In this document: positions 1 to 7,773 of the stretch, one piece after another | Layout of the letters: each line of letters opens with the position of its first letter | Position numbering within the stretch: the stretch's first letter is position 1 | NCBI GenBank assembly: GCA_016720805.1 | Contig: JADKJZ010000002.1 | Coordinates: 62,001 to 126,000 of the forward strand | Length of the DNA: 64,000 nt | Direction: 5' to 3' | From: Gemmatimonadota bacterium | GTDB lineage: Bacteria > Gemmatimonadota > Gemmatimonadetes > Gemmatimonadales > GWC2-71-9 | Made by a program: the position numbers and the translations under genes | Notes under the pieces: generated by a model | What the model was told of the DNA's origin: nothing | Seen by the model: the letters and a program-made list of their open reading frames with translations, nothing else | The model's database searches: none

Positions 1-237
1 AAGGAGAACAAGAAGGTCGCCGACCTCGGTGACTTTCTCGATGGCCAGCCGTTCGGCGGCGAGGGCGACTTCGGGACGAAATATCCTGATCTCAAGGGCT
101 ACCCCAACGTGCCGCACGAGAAGCGGCGGCAGGGGCGCTTCATCTCGCCGCATTCGCTCTGGGTCGACAAAGTCGGCAACATCTACGTCGTCGAGTGGAT
201 CAACGATGGTCGAGTGACCAAGCTGACGAAGATCTGA
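1..237 (+). CDS. C-terminal end of an NHL-repeat beta-propeller protein (5' end outside window)
   Basis: The window opens inside a reading frame that stops with TGA at 235-237, giving 78 residues. The end contains HSLWVDKVGNIYVVEW followed by NDGRVTKL, the usual NHL-repeat strand pattern (His, Val-Asp, Gly-Asn-Ile-Tyr-Val, then Gly-Arg-Val). It is probably the last blade of an exported six-bladed propeller. It ends 10 bases before the next gene on the same strand, so it may belong to the same transcript as the cytochrome genes that follow. The substrate cannot be told from the fragment. Confidence 0.7.
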   Translation, partial: KENKKVADLGDFLDGQPFGGEGDFGTKYPDLKGYPNVPHEKRRQGRFISPHSLWVDKVGNIYVVEWINDGRVTKLTKI

Positions 238-247
238 CGCCACGCTG

Positions 248-1729
248 GTGACCAAGACCCTCCGCGCCCTGCTGATCGGCCTCCTCCTCCTCGGCATCAT
301 CGCCGTGGTCGGGGGCGATCACGATTCCTCGCTCTGGCCGCTGGCCGGCCGCTTCCACCCGCTGCTGGTGCACCTCCCGATCGGGATGTTGCTGCTGGCC
401 GTGGCAGCGGAACTGCTCGGCCGCAACCCGGAGCGGAGTGCATGGCGGCCACTGGTGCCGCTCGCGCTGCTGCTTGGGGCATGGAGCGCCATCCTCGCCG
501 ACATCGTCGGGCTGCTGCTCTCCGATTGGGGGAGCTACGACCCCGATGTACTGCAATGGCACCGCTGGCTCGGGCTGGGGATTCCCGTCCTCGCCAGCGC
601 CACGTGGTGGCTGCGTGAAAAGGCGGAAGCAGGCGAAGCGCGCGCCCACCGCAGCTATCCGATTGCCGTGGGGGTGTTGCTGCTGGCGATCACCATCGGC
701 GGCCACCTCGGCGGCACGCTCACTCGCGGCGAGGGCTACCTCACGCGCTACCTCCCCGAAGGGGTGCGGGCCGTGCTCGGCCTTCCGGCCGAAGAGGCGC
801 TGACGACGATCACGATCGGCAACCCCGACACGACGCGCGTCTATGCCACCCTGATCCAGCCGATTCTCACCTCGCGTTGCGGGTCGTGTCACAACCCGAT
901 GCGCCACAAGGGCGGCCTGGTGCTGACGACGTCGAAGGGGCTCTTCGCGGGGGGACGGCAGGGGAAGGTGGTGGTGGCGGGCCGCGCCGAGGAGAGCGAA
1001 CTGATGGTGCGGGTGTCGCTGCCACCCGGGCACACGGACGCGATGCCGCCGGACCGGCCGTTGTCGATCGCGGAAGCGGAGCTGTTGCGGTGGTGGATCG
1101 CGCAGGGGGCGTCGACGGACATCAAGCTCTCGATGATCGAGCGGCCGAGCGGCGTGCGCCGGACGTTGGCGGCGTATGGGCTCGAAGACCTGCCGACCGG
1201 GATCTTCGCGTTGACGGTGCCGCCAGCGGACACAGCGGCGATCGCCGCGGCACGTGCGGCCGGGATGTCCGTGGTGCCGCTGGCACGGAAGGGGAGCTAC
1301 CTGAGCGTGGCGGCGACCAGCGCCTCGGCGGCGCAACTGGCGCGGTTGCGGCCGCTGTTGCAGCAAGTGGCGTCGGTCGACCTCTCGCGCGCTCCAGTGA
1401 ATGACTCGGTCACCATGCTGATCGCGGCGATGCCGCACCTGACGCGACTCAAGCTGACGGGCACGCGGGTGAGCGACGCCGGCGTGGTGCGCCTCGCGTC
1501 GTTGCAATACCTCGAGTCCCTCAACCTCGTGGACACCGACGTCGGTGATGCGGGACTGCGCGCACTGGAGCGGTTGCCGCGGCTTCGGGCGGTTCACCTC
1601 TGGGGAACGCGGGTCACCGCTGGCGGCGTGGCCCGGTTGCAGCAGATCCTGCCACGGGTTGTGGTCACGCTCGCCGCGCCGGTGATGCCGCCCGATTCGT
1701 TCGCCACCGACACCACGAAGAAGCAGTAG
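248..1729 (+). CDS. DUF2231 membrane protein with PSCyt1 c-type cytochrome domain and C-terminal leucine-rich repeats
   Basis: This 493-residue protein starts at GTG. Residues 1-170 hold about four hydrophobic segments with the DUF2231-like stretch FHPLLVHLPIGML. A Planctomycete-type cytochrome c domain (PSCyt1) follows, with a CGSCH heme-binding motif at about 211-215 and the later MPPDRPLS and WWIAQGA signatures. The last 100 residues carry about three leucine-rich repeats (LTRLKLTGTRVSDAG, LESLNLVDTDVGDAG). The role is probably a membrane-bound, periplasm-facing redox or binding protein. It lies 3 bases before the PSD1 gene, so the two are probably cotranscribed. Domain families are recognised by pattern; no substrate is known. 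Confidence 0.85.
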   Translation: MTKTLRALLIGLLLLGIIAVVGGDHDSSLWPLAGRFHPLLVHLPIGMLLLAVAAELLGRNPERSAWRPLVPLALLLGAWSAILADIVGLLLSDWGSYDPDVLQWHRWLGLGIPVLASATWWLREKAEAGEARAHRSYPIAVGVLLLAITIGGHLGGTLTRGEGYLTRYLPEGVRAVLGLPAEEALTTITIGNPDTTRVYATLIQPILTSRCGSCHNPMRHKGGLVLTTSKGLFAGGRQGKVVVAGRAEESELMVRVSLPPGHTDAMPPDRPLSIAEAELLRWWIAQGASTDIKLSMIERPSGVRRTLAAYGLEDLPTGIFALTVPPADTAAIAAARAAGMSVVPLARKGSYLSVAATSASAAQLARLRPLLQQVASVDLSRAPVNDSVTMLIAAMPHLTRLKLTGTRVSDAGVVRLASLQYLESLNLVDTDVGDAGLRALERLPRLRAVHLWGTRVTAGGVARLQQILPRVVVTLAAPVMPPDSFATDTTKKQ

Positions 1730-1732
1730 GGG

Positions 1733-4264
1733 ATGCCAATGCGACGATCACGGGCGTGGGTGGCGGGGGTGACGCTGGTGATCGTGGCGCTGGTGACCAC
1801 GCGCAGCCGGCTGGCAGGGGTTGGTGCCAAGGTCGACTTCAATCGCGACGTCCGCCCGATCCTCAGCAAGAATTGCGTCGGCTGCCACGGCGGCGTGCGC
1901 CAGCAGGGGGAGCTGTCGCTGCTCTTCCGCGATGACGCGATGAAGCCGGCCAAGTCGGGGAAGCGTGCGTTGGTACCGGGCAAGCCCGGAGCGAGCGAGA
2001 TGATCGCGCGGATCACCGCGGCCGATCCGCACGACCGGATGCCGAAGGGACGTGACGCGCTCACCGCCCAGGAGATCAGCACCTTGCGCCGCTGGGTGGC
2101 GCAGGGCGCCGAGTGGGCGCCGCACTGGGCGTATGTGGCGCCCGAGGCGAAGCCGTTGCCGACGGTGTCGGATTCGAGTTGGGCACGGAATGGGATTGAT
2201 CGCTGGGTGCTGGCGCGGCTCGACCAGGAACAGCTGCGGCCCTCGCCGCCGGCTGATTGCGCCACGCTCGCTCGGCGCGTCTCCCTCGACCTGATCGGGT
2301 TGCCGCCGACGCTGCAGCAAGTGGCCGCGTCGTGTGCGGGCGGGGCGCGTGGCTACGCGCAACTCGTCGACACGTTGCTGGCCTCTCCGCGCTTCGGCGA
2401 GCGGTGGGCGGCGATGTGGCTCGACCTGGCGCGCTACGCCGATTCACGAGGCTTCGAGGCCGATCGTGCCCGGCCGATGTGGCCGTACCGCGACTGGGTG
2501 ATCGACGCCTTCAACCGCGACCTGCCGTTCGACCAGTTCACGATCGATCAGTTGGCAGGTGACCTGCTGCCGGCGCCGACCGAGGCGCAGCGGATCGCGA
2601 CGGCCTTCCATCGCAACACGATGACCAACGACGAGGGCGGCACCGACGACGAGGAGTACCGGCTTGCCTCGGTGATCGACCGCGTCAACACCACCTGGAC
2701 GGTGTGGCAGGGGACGTCGATCGGTTGCACGCAATGCCATGGCCATCCGTACGATCCGATCCGCCATGACGAGTATTACCGTGCACTCGCGATCCTCAAC
2801 AACAGCGCCGACTGGGACCAGCCGGACGAGTATCCGCAGTGGCCGATCTTCGCGCCCGAGAAGGCGGCGCGCGGTCGCGAACTGGCCAGCGGCATCGAGC
2901 GGCTGCGCAATGAGATCGACAGCGTTGCGATGCTCCCGGCGCAGGAAGCGGCGCGGCGCGCCTGGGAAAAGGAACTGACGATTCCCGCGGTGGCCGGCAA
3001 GGTCAATGGCACCTGGCTCAACGAGGTGCGCCGCATCGTCAAGATCCCCGAGGCGAGCCGAGACACGGGCCAGCGGGCGCTGCTGCGCTACGCCTACACG
3101 CAGGTTGCCGAAGACAGCGCGTATGCGTCGCGCCGCGCGAAGCGGGACACGCTGCGCCGGGCAATCGATTCGCTCGCACCCACCTACATCCCGGTGATGC
3201 AGGAGCTGCCGTCGACGCGCCACCGGACCACGCGGGTCTTCGACCGTGGCAACTTCCTGGTGCAGACCAAGGTGGTCTCACCGGGCCTTCCTGCGGCGAT
3301 TGCACCCGTCCTTCCGGCCGATGCCGCCAACCGCCTTGGTTTGGCGCGCGCGCTGGTCGCGCCGGAGAATCCGCTGACGGCGCGCGTCACCGTCAACCGT
3401 TTCTGGGAGCAGCTCTTTGGGACCGGGATCGTCGAGACGGTCGAGGACTTCGGCACGCAGGGGATGCCGCCGTCGCATCCAGAGCTGCTCGACTGGCTCG
3501 CGGTCCGCTTCCGTACCGACCTGCATTGGAGCGTGAAGGCGCTGCTGAAGGAGATGGTGCTCTCGGCCACGTATCGGCAGGCATCCGTCACCACGCCGCT
3601 ATTGCAGGAGCGCGACCCGGCCAACCGGTTGCTGGCGCGCGGCCCACGCTTCCGGTTGACGGCCGAGCAACTGCGCGACCAGGCGCTGGCGAGCGCGGGA
3701 CTCCTCAGTGCGAGGATGCACGGGCCGAGCGTGATGCCGCCGCAACCGGAAGGGGTGTGGCACCGGCCGTACAGCGGCGAGAAGTGGGTCGCCGACACCG
3801 GCGAGAACGGCCATCGGCGCGGCGTCTACACGCTCTGGAAGCGGACCGCGCCGTACCCGTCGATGGTGACCTTCGGGACGCCGAGCCACGAGGTGTCGGT
3901 GGCGCGCCGCACCCGCACCAACACGCCGCTGCAGGCATTGGTGCTGCTGAACGACCCGGTCTATACCGAGGCGGCGCAGGCGCTCGCGCGGCGGATGCTG
4001 CCGCTTGCCGATACGCTGCCGAATCCGGATCGGCTCGATGCCGCGCTGCGGTATGGCTACCAGTTGGCATTGCAACGGGCACCGAACCAGAAGGTCATGG
4101 CGTCGCTGCGCACACTGTACGCCACGGCGGCCAAGCACTACGAGGCGCATCCCGAAGACCGCGCCCTGGCCACCGGGGTACCGACCGCCGGCACCGCGCT
4201 CGCGGCGTTGACGGTGGTGGCCAACGGGATCATGAACCTCGATGCCTTCGTGACGAAGGAATGA
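1733..4264 (+). CDS. PSCyt1-PSCyt2(DUF1549)-PSD1(DUF1553) domain protein
   Basis: The protein has 843 residues with an N-terminal hydrophobic export signal. PSCyt1 carries CVGCH at about residues 48-52. The DUF1549 (PSCyt2) region has the typical RWAAMWLDLARYADSRG stretch, and a second CxxCH (CTQCH) near residue 332. The DUF1553 (PSD1) region at about 545-800 contains RVTVNRFWEQLFGTG and FGTPSHE. Proteins of this architecture are abundant in Planctomycetes and are usually followed by a DUF1501 gene, as here. Their biochemical role is not established; an exported multi-heme redox protein tied to polymer breakdown is a common guess. The ATG at 1739 is an alternative start two codons downstream. 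Confidence 0.9.
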   Translation: MPMRRSRAWVAGVTLVIVALVTTRSRLAGVGAKVDFNRDVRPILSKNCVGCHGGVRQQGELSLLFRDDAMKPAKSGKRALVPGKPGASEMIARITAADPHDRMPKGRDALTAQEISTLRRWVAQGAEWAPHWAYVAPEAKPLPTVSDSSWARNGIDRWVLARLDQEQLRPSPPADCATLARRVSLDLIGLPPTLQQVAASCAGGARGYAQLVDTLLASPRFGERWAAMWLDLARYADSRGFEADRARPMWPYRDWVIDAFNRDLPFDQFTIDQLAGDLLPAPTEAQRIATAFHRNTMTNDEGGTDDEEYRLASVIDRVNTTWTVWQGTSIGCTQCHGHPYDPIRHDEYYRALAILNNSADWDQPDEYPQWPIFAPEKAARGRELASGIERLRNEIDSVAMLPAQEAARRAWEKELTIPAVAGKVNGTWLNEVRRIVKIPEASRDTGQRALLRYAYTQVAEDSAYASRRAKRDTLRRAIDSLAPTYIPVMQELPSTRHRTTRVFDRGNFLVQTKVVSPGLPAAIAPVLPADAANRLGLARALVAPENPLTARVTVNRFWEQLFGTGIVETVEDFGTQGMPPSHPELLDWLAVRFRTDLHWSVKALLKEMVLSATYRQASVTTPLLQERDPANRLLARGPRFRLTAEQLRDQALASAGLLSARMHGPSVMPPQPEGVWHRPYSGEKWVADTGENGHRRGVYTLWKRTAPYPSMVTFGTPSHEVSVARRTRTNTPLQALVLLNDPVYTEAAQALARRMLPLADTLPNPDRLDAALRYGYQLALQRAPNQKVMASLRTLYATAAKHYEAHPEDRALATGVPTAGTALAALTVVANGIMNLDAFVTKE

Positions 4265-4274
4265 GGAGCGCGCG

Positions 4275-5759
4275 ATGACGACACCGAACGAAGCGCACCA
4301 GCGCGCCTTGCTGGAGATCACCCGTCGCCACTTCCTCGAGGCGGGGGCGACCGGCCTCGGTGCGGCAGCGCTGGCCTCGTTGCTCGGCTGCACGCCGCCG
4401 CGCACGAATCGCGACCCGCTGGCCGGCTTGACCATTGACGATCCGGTCGCCGCGCGCGCGCCGCATTTTCCGCCCACCGCCAAGCGCGTGATCTTCCTGC
4501 ACATGGCCGGCGCGCCGTCGCAGCTCGAGCTGTTCGACTACAAACCGGTGCTGGCGCGGCTCGACGGCGAGCTCTGCCCCGAGTCGCTGCTGGAAGGCCA
4601 GCGCTTCGCCTTCATCAAGGGGATCCCGCGGATGCTCGGTCCGCAGGCCGCCTTCACGCAGCACGGGCAATCGGGGGCATGGATCTCCGACCGCCTGCCA
4701 CACCTCGCCGGCGTGGCCGACGAGATCGCCTTCCTCAAGGCGATGCACACCGATCAGTTCAATCACGCGCCGGCGCAGTTGCTGGTGCACACCGGCGGTC
4801 CGCGGCTCGGCCGGCCGAGCATCGGGTCATGGGTGACCTACGGCCTCGGCACCGAGAACGAGAACCTGCCGTCGTTCGTGGTGCTGCTCTCGGGTGGTGC
4901 GGCGCCCGATGCCGGCGCGTCGGTCTATGGCAGCGGCTTCCTCCCGTCGGTCTATCAGGGGGTGCAGTGCCGATCGGCCGGCGATCCGGTGCTCTATCTC
5001 TCCGATCCGCACGGGATGCCGCGCGACCTGCGCCATGCCGAGCTCGAGGCGATCCAGGACATCAACAAGCAGCATCATGCCGAGGCAGGCGATCCGGAGA
5101 TCCTCACCCGGATTTCGCAGTACGAGATGGCGTTCCGGATGCAGCTCTCGGTGCCCGACGCGATGGATATCAGCAAGGAGCCGGAGTCGATCCACCAGAT
5201 GTACGGCAGCGTGCCCGGCGAGACGTCGTTCGCCAACAATTGCCTGCTGGCTCGGCGGCTCAGCGAGCGCGGCGTGCGTTTCATCCAGCTCTTTCACTGG
5301 GGCTGGGATTCGCACGGCGCGGGCGAGTCGGAGGCGCTCAACGCCGGCTTCATCAAGCGCTGCCAGGAAACGGACCGCGCGATCGCGGCGTTGATCAACG
5401 ACCTCAAGCAGCGCGGGCTGCTCGAGGAGACGCTGATTGTGTGGGGCGGCGAGTTCGGCCGCACCCCGATGCGCGAGAACCGCACCGGCACCGACAATCC
5501 GTTCGTGGGCCGCGACCACAACCCCGGCGCCTTCACGATGTGGATGGCGGGCGGCGGGGTGAAGGGCGGCGTGAGCCACGGCGAGACGGACGAAATCGGC
5601 TACCAGGGGGTGAGTGGCCGAACCGACGTGCACGACCTGCAGGCCACCATCCTCCACGCGCTCGGCTTCGACCACGAACGGCTGATCTTCCCGTTCCAGG
5701 GGAGGAATCAGCGGTTGACGGATGTGTCGGGGCGAGTGATAAGAGAAGTGTTGGGGTAG
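4275..5759 (+). CDS. DUF1501 family protein with Tat-type signal
   Basis: This 494-residue protein begins with a twin-arginine stretch (TRRHFLEAGATGLGAAAL, Arg pair near residues 17-18) that ends in a lipobox-like LLGC, so export by the Tat pathway is likely. The body has the sulfatase/alkaline-phosphatase-like features of DUF1501: FLHMAGAPSQLELFDYKP near the start, QHGQSG, WGGEFGRTP and the RDHNPGAF motif. It follows the PSD1 gene by 10 bases and completes the PSCyt/PSD1/DUF1501 set. A hydrolase acting outside the cytoplasm is inferred from fold family only. Confidence 0.9.
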   Translation: MTTPNEAHQRALLEITRRHFLEAGATGLGAAALASLLGCTPPRTNRDPLAGLTIDDPVAARAPHFPPTAKRVIFLHMAGAPSQLELFDYKPVLARLDGELCPESLLEGQRFAFIKGIPRMLGPQAAFTQHGQSGAWISDRLPHLAGVADEIAFLKAMHTDQFNHAPAQLLVHTGGPRLGRPSIGSWVTYGLGTENENLPSFVVLLSGGAAPDAGASVYGSGFLPSVYQGVQCRSAGDPVLYLSDPHGMPRDLRHAELEAIQDINKQHHAEAGDPEILTRISQYEMAFRMQLSVPDAMDISKEPESIHQMYGSVPGETSFANNCLLARRLSERGVRFIQLFHWGWDSHGAGESEALNAGFIKRCQETDRAIAALINDLKQRGLLEETLIVWGGEFGRTPMRENRTGTDNPFVGRDHNPGAFTMWMAGGGVKGGVSHGETDEIGYQGVSGRTDVHDLQATILHALGFDHERLIFPFQGRNQRLTDVSGRVIREVLG

Positions 5760-5784
5760 CAGCGAACGGCGAGCAGCGAACAGC

Positions 5785-5812
5785 GATGATGGATGATGGA
5801 TGATGGATGGTG
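5785..5812. repeat. (ATGATGG)n intergenic tandem repeat, locus 1
   Basis: About four units of a 7-base repeat (GATGATG/GATGATG frame) sit between the DUF1501 gene and the next start. The preceding bases 5758-5784 hold a second repeated phrase built from GCGAACGGCGA and GCGAACAGCGA. The tract is followed by GGACTGTGA. The same heptamer and the GGACTGT flank recur at 21.5 kb, and the heptamer alone recurs near 12.8 kb, so this is a dispersed element and not a local accident. Confidence 0.9.
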
Positions 5813-5835
5813 GACTGTGAACGGTGAGGAGAGTG

Positions 5836-6195
5836 ATGTCGCTGGCCAGGTTGAGAACGCTGGCGTTGAAGCTCCCCGAGGCGCACGAGGTCGAGGCGTG
5901 GGGAGAGCCGACGTTTCGTGTGAAGAACAAGCTCTTCGCGATGTACGCGGCGCCGAACAACCATCATGGCGCGGGGCGCGCCGCCGTCTGGCTCAAGGCG
6001 GCACCTGGCAATCAGCAGATGATGGTGAGCGCGGAACCGGAGCGCTTCTTTGTGCCGCCGTACGTCGGCAAGGCGGGGTGGGTCGGGGTCTGGCTGGATC
6101 GGAAGCCGGACTGGAAGGAGGTCGCGGAGTTGCTGCGCGATTCGTGGCGGCTGGTGGCGCCGAAGACGCTGGTCAAGCGAGTCGACGCGCTATAG
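5836..6195 (+). CDS. MmcQ/YjbR family protein
   Basis: The 119-residue product matches the MmcQ/YjbR fold family: LPEAHEVEAWGEPTFRVKNK near the start, then a MMVSAEPERFFVPPY stretch and a C-terminal helix with DSWRLVAPKTL. Members have a CyaY-like or double-wing DNA-binding-like fold and no settled function. The ATG at 5836 was chosen over a GTG at 5824 because GAGGAG lies just upstream of it. The 3' end overlaps the convergent membrane gene by 6 bases. A second family member is found at 33310-33696. Confidence 0.8.
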   Translation: MSLARLRTLALKLPEAHEVEAWGEPTFRVKNKLFAMYAAPNNHHGAGRAAVWLKAAPGNQQMMVSAEPERFFVPPYVGKAGWVGVWLDRKPDWKEVAELLRDSWRLVAPKTLVKRVDAL

Positions 6196-6666
6196 CGTCA
6201 CCCGGTGTGCCGTGCGGGGGGCCTTCCGGGCAACGAGCCAGGCCGGAATCCCAACCCCCACGATGTGAATCATGATTCCGTTGATCACCACGGGTGCCGT
6301 TCGCGCGGCGGTGTTCGCCGCCGACAGCGGGACGACGAGATAGCTCATCACCAGCCAGACGCCGATGCCGTAGCAGGCACCGACGAGGATCGGTCGCGTC
6401 GTGAGGGCGGGGATGCGACGCGCCAGCAGGTAGGCGATGGCGACGACCGTGGTGGCGATGGTGTAGTGGAGCACGACGCCGAGGGCTGCCGTGGGGAGAC
6501 CGCCCTGGAAGGCCTCGCGACCGAGGAGGCCGGCGGCGATCGCCTGGAAGATCCGGATGGTGCTGACACCACGCAGTCCGAAAAAGATGACGGCGTCGAG
6601 GCCGTCGAGTGCGCCGACGATGAGACCGCCGAGGAGGATGGCGCGGAGCGGGGAGCGGAGGGGCAT
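6190..6666 (-). CDS. Small integral membrane protein, function unknown
   Basis: The 158-residue protein has about four hydrophobic segments (ILLGGLIVGALDGLDAVIFF; ALGVVLHYTIATTVVAIAYLL; ILVGACYGIGVWLVMSYLVV; and a last one ending AWLVARKAP). No catalytic motif is visible and I do not recognise a named family with confidence. It is convergent with, and overlaps by 6 bases, the MmcQ-like gene, so the two probably have no shared terminator. Confidence 0.7.
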   Translation of the reverse strand: MPLRSPLRAILLGGLIVGALDGLDAVIFFGLRGVSTIRIFQAIAAGLLGREAFQGGLPTAALGVVLHYTIATTVVAIAYLLARRIPALTTRPILVGACYGIGVWLVMSYLVVPLSAANTAARTAPVVINGIMIHIVGVGIPAWLVARKAPRTAHRVTL

Positions 6667-6742
6667 GCCACAATGCTAACGCGCGCCGATGAGGGCGCGC
6701 GTCAGCGATGGTCAGGCATTGGTAAGGGGCCGAACCGGCTGC

Positions 6743-6826
6743 CTACCGTCCGCGGCGCGACCAGCCCCAGCCACCACCGAAGATCAAGAAGAGCAGGATG
6801 ATCAGGAGAATCGTGTTGGTGGACAT
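6743..6826 (-). CDS. 27-residue single-span membrane peptide (DUF3309-like)
   Basis: The short reading frame encodes one hydrophobic helix (NTILLIILLFLIFGGGWGW) ending in a basic SRRGR tail, followed by TAG at 6743-6745. A purine-rich AGAGGGGG lies about 8 bases before the ATG at 6826. The layout (short leader, Leu/Ile helix, Gly-Gly-Trp-Gly turn, Arg end) resembles the small DUF3309-type proteins common in environmental proteobacteria and Gemmatimonadota, although it is shorter than typical members. Codon usage keeps G/C in third positions. The call rests on composition and the ribosome site; expression is unproven. Confidence 0.6.
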   Translation of the reverse strand: MSTNTILLIILLFLIFGGGWGWSRRGR

Positions 6827-6953
6827 GGCCCAGCCCCCTCTGATTGGACGCCGCCATGTGACGCCGCAGGGCGCGGCATCGCGATGCGGCAGCGTCCTCG
6901 GAAGCTACGGCGCAGCGTGAAGGGGGCAATCGCTCGAACGGATGCTCGGGGAT

Positions 6954-7394
6954 CTAGTTCGCGCGATCAGGCTCGGTGCGTTCGACGAATTCGCTGATCG
7001 ACTGCAACCGGAGTCCGGGGACGCGCGCGTACTCACGCTGATTCAGCGTGACCAGCGCGTCGCCGCCAGCGATCGCCGTGGCGGCGATGAGGAGGTCGTG
7101 CGCGCCGATCGTCGTGCCGCCCCTGGCGAGCTCGGCCCAGAGTTCGGCGTGCATCCGCGCTTCGCCAAGGCCGAAGGGGAGCACTGGCAACTCCACGAGC
7201 AGTGCCTCGACGAAGGCAGCGCGTCGCATCCGAATGCCGCGTGAGCCTGCGCGATGGACGCCATGAAGCAATTCGCTCGCGGTGATGGCGGCGATCGCGA
7301 CGGGCGTGTCGCCCATGGACTCGAGCAGTGCCTCCAATCGGAAGTGGCCCCGCTCCGCCGCGATCAGCACCGACGAGTCGAGGATCACGCCCAC
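6954..7394 (-). CDS. VapC-type PIN-domain ribonuclease toxin
   Basis: The product is a PIN-domain protein of 146 residues. The first strand is VILDSSVLIAAERG with the first acidic residue, followed by TASELLHG with the conserved Glu, GAHDLLIAATA with the Asp, and the terminal TLNQREYARVPGL pattern. VapC toxins are Mg-dependent ribonucleases, often cutting initiator tRNA or rRNA. The GTG at 7394 has GGAG five bases upstream. A GTG at 7388 would give a 4-base overlap with the antitoxin stop and is the alternative. The partner is the RHH antitoxin immediately upstream. Confidence 0.9.
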   Translation of the reverse strand: MGVILDSSVLIAAERGHFRLEALLESMGDTPVAIAAITASELLHGVHRAGSRGIRMRRAAFVEALLVELPVLPFGLGEARMHAELWAELARGGTTIGAHDLLIAATAIAGGDALVTLNQREYARVPGLRLQSISEFVERTEPDRAN

Positions 7395-7675
7395 GGTGAC
7401 TCCGGGAGCGGCATCGCGTCGCCGGTGCGCGCGATGTCGTCGGCAAAGGCCGCCGCATCCTCGGGCGTGAGGTGGGGAAGCGTCTGCCATCGCGCGGCCA
7501 GTTCGCGCGCGGTGACCTGCCGCGGCTCGGCGCGGCCCACGCGCTCCGGCGCGAGGTAGCGGACCACGGCCTCGCGGACGACCTGCGACTTGGGGACGCG
7601 GTCCTCCGCGGCCCGGGCTTCGAGCGCGTCGCCCAGCGCCTCTGGAAGGCGGAGCGTGAGGTGGGAGTCTTTCAT
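7385..7675 (-). CDS. Ribbon-helix-helix antitoxin of the VapBC-type pair
   Basis: The 96-residue protein begins MKDSHLTLRLPEALGDALEA, a ribbon-helix-helix DNA-binding start (alternating TLRLP strand, then helix), followed by PKSQVVREAVVRYL. The rest is an acidic, Ala-rich tail that would bind and neutralise the toxin. It overlaps the VapC gene by 10 bases (or 4 with the later GTG). No Shine-Dalgarno sequence precedes the ATG at 7675; a promoter-like pair lies so close that the transcript may be leaderless. It probably represses its own promoter. Confidence 0.85.
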   Translation of the reverse strand: MKDSHLTLRLPEALGDALEARAAEDRVPKSQVVREAVVRYLAPERVGRAEPRQVTARELAARWQTLPHLTPEDAAAFADDIARTGDAMPLPESPWA

Positions 7676-7682
7676 GTGACGC

Positions 7683-7710
7683 AATGTAATACGTTCGTAA
7701 CACACGACAA
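7683..7710 (-). promoter_or_regulatory. Putative promoter and autoregulatory operator of the toxin-antitoxin pair
   Basis: On the minus strand TTGTCG (7710-7705) and TACATT (7688-7683) are spaced 16 bases, a plausible -35/-10 pair. The spacer holds an imperfect inverted repeat, TGTAATACG-TT-CGTAACACA on the plus strand at 7685-7704, where seven of nine positions are symmetric. This is the expected place for binding by an RHH antitoxin. The -10 box ends about 7 bases before the start codon. Confidence 0.45.
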
Positions 7711-7773
7711 GCGTTCAGGCCAGCGGTGTCGCCACCAGGCAGCGGCAGCCGATCGGCCCGTCCGTCCCGCCCG

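Noticed and set aside
7395..7703. N-terminal extension of the VapC frame
   Set aside because: It is an out-of-frame translation of the antitoxin gene; PIN domains begin at the VILDSS strand.
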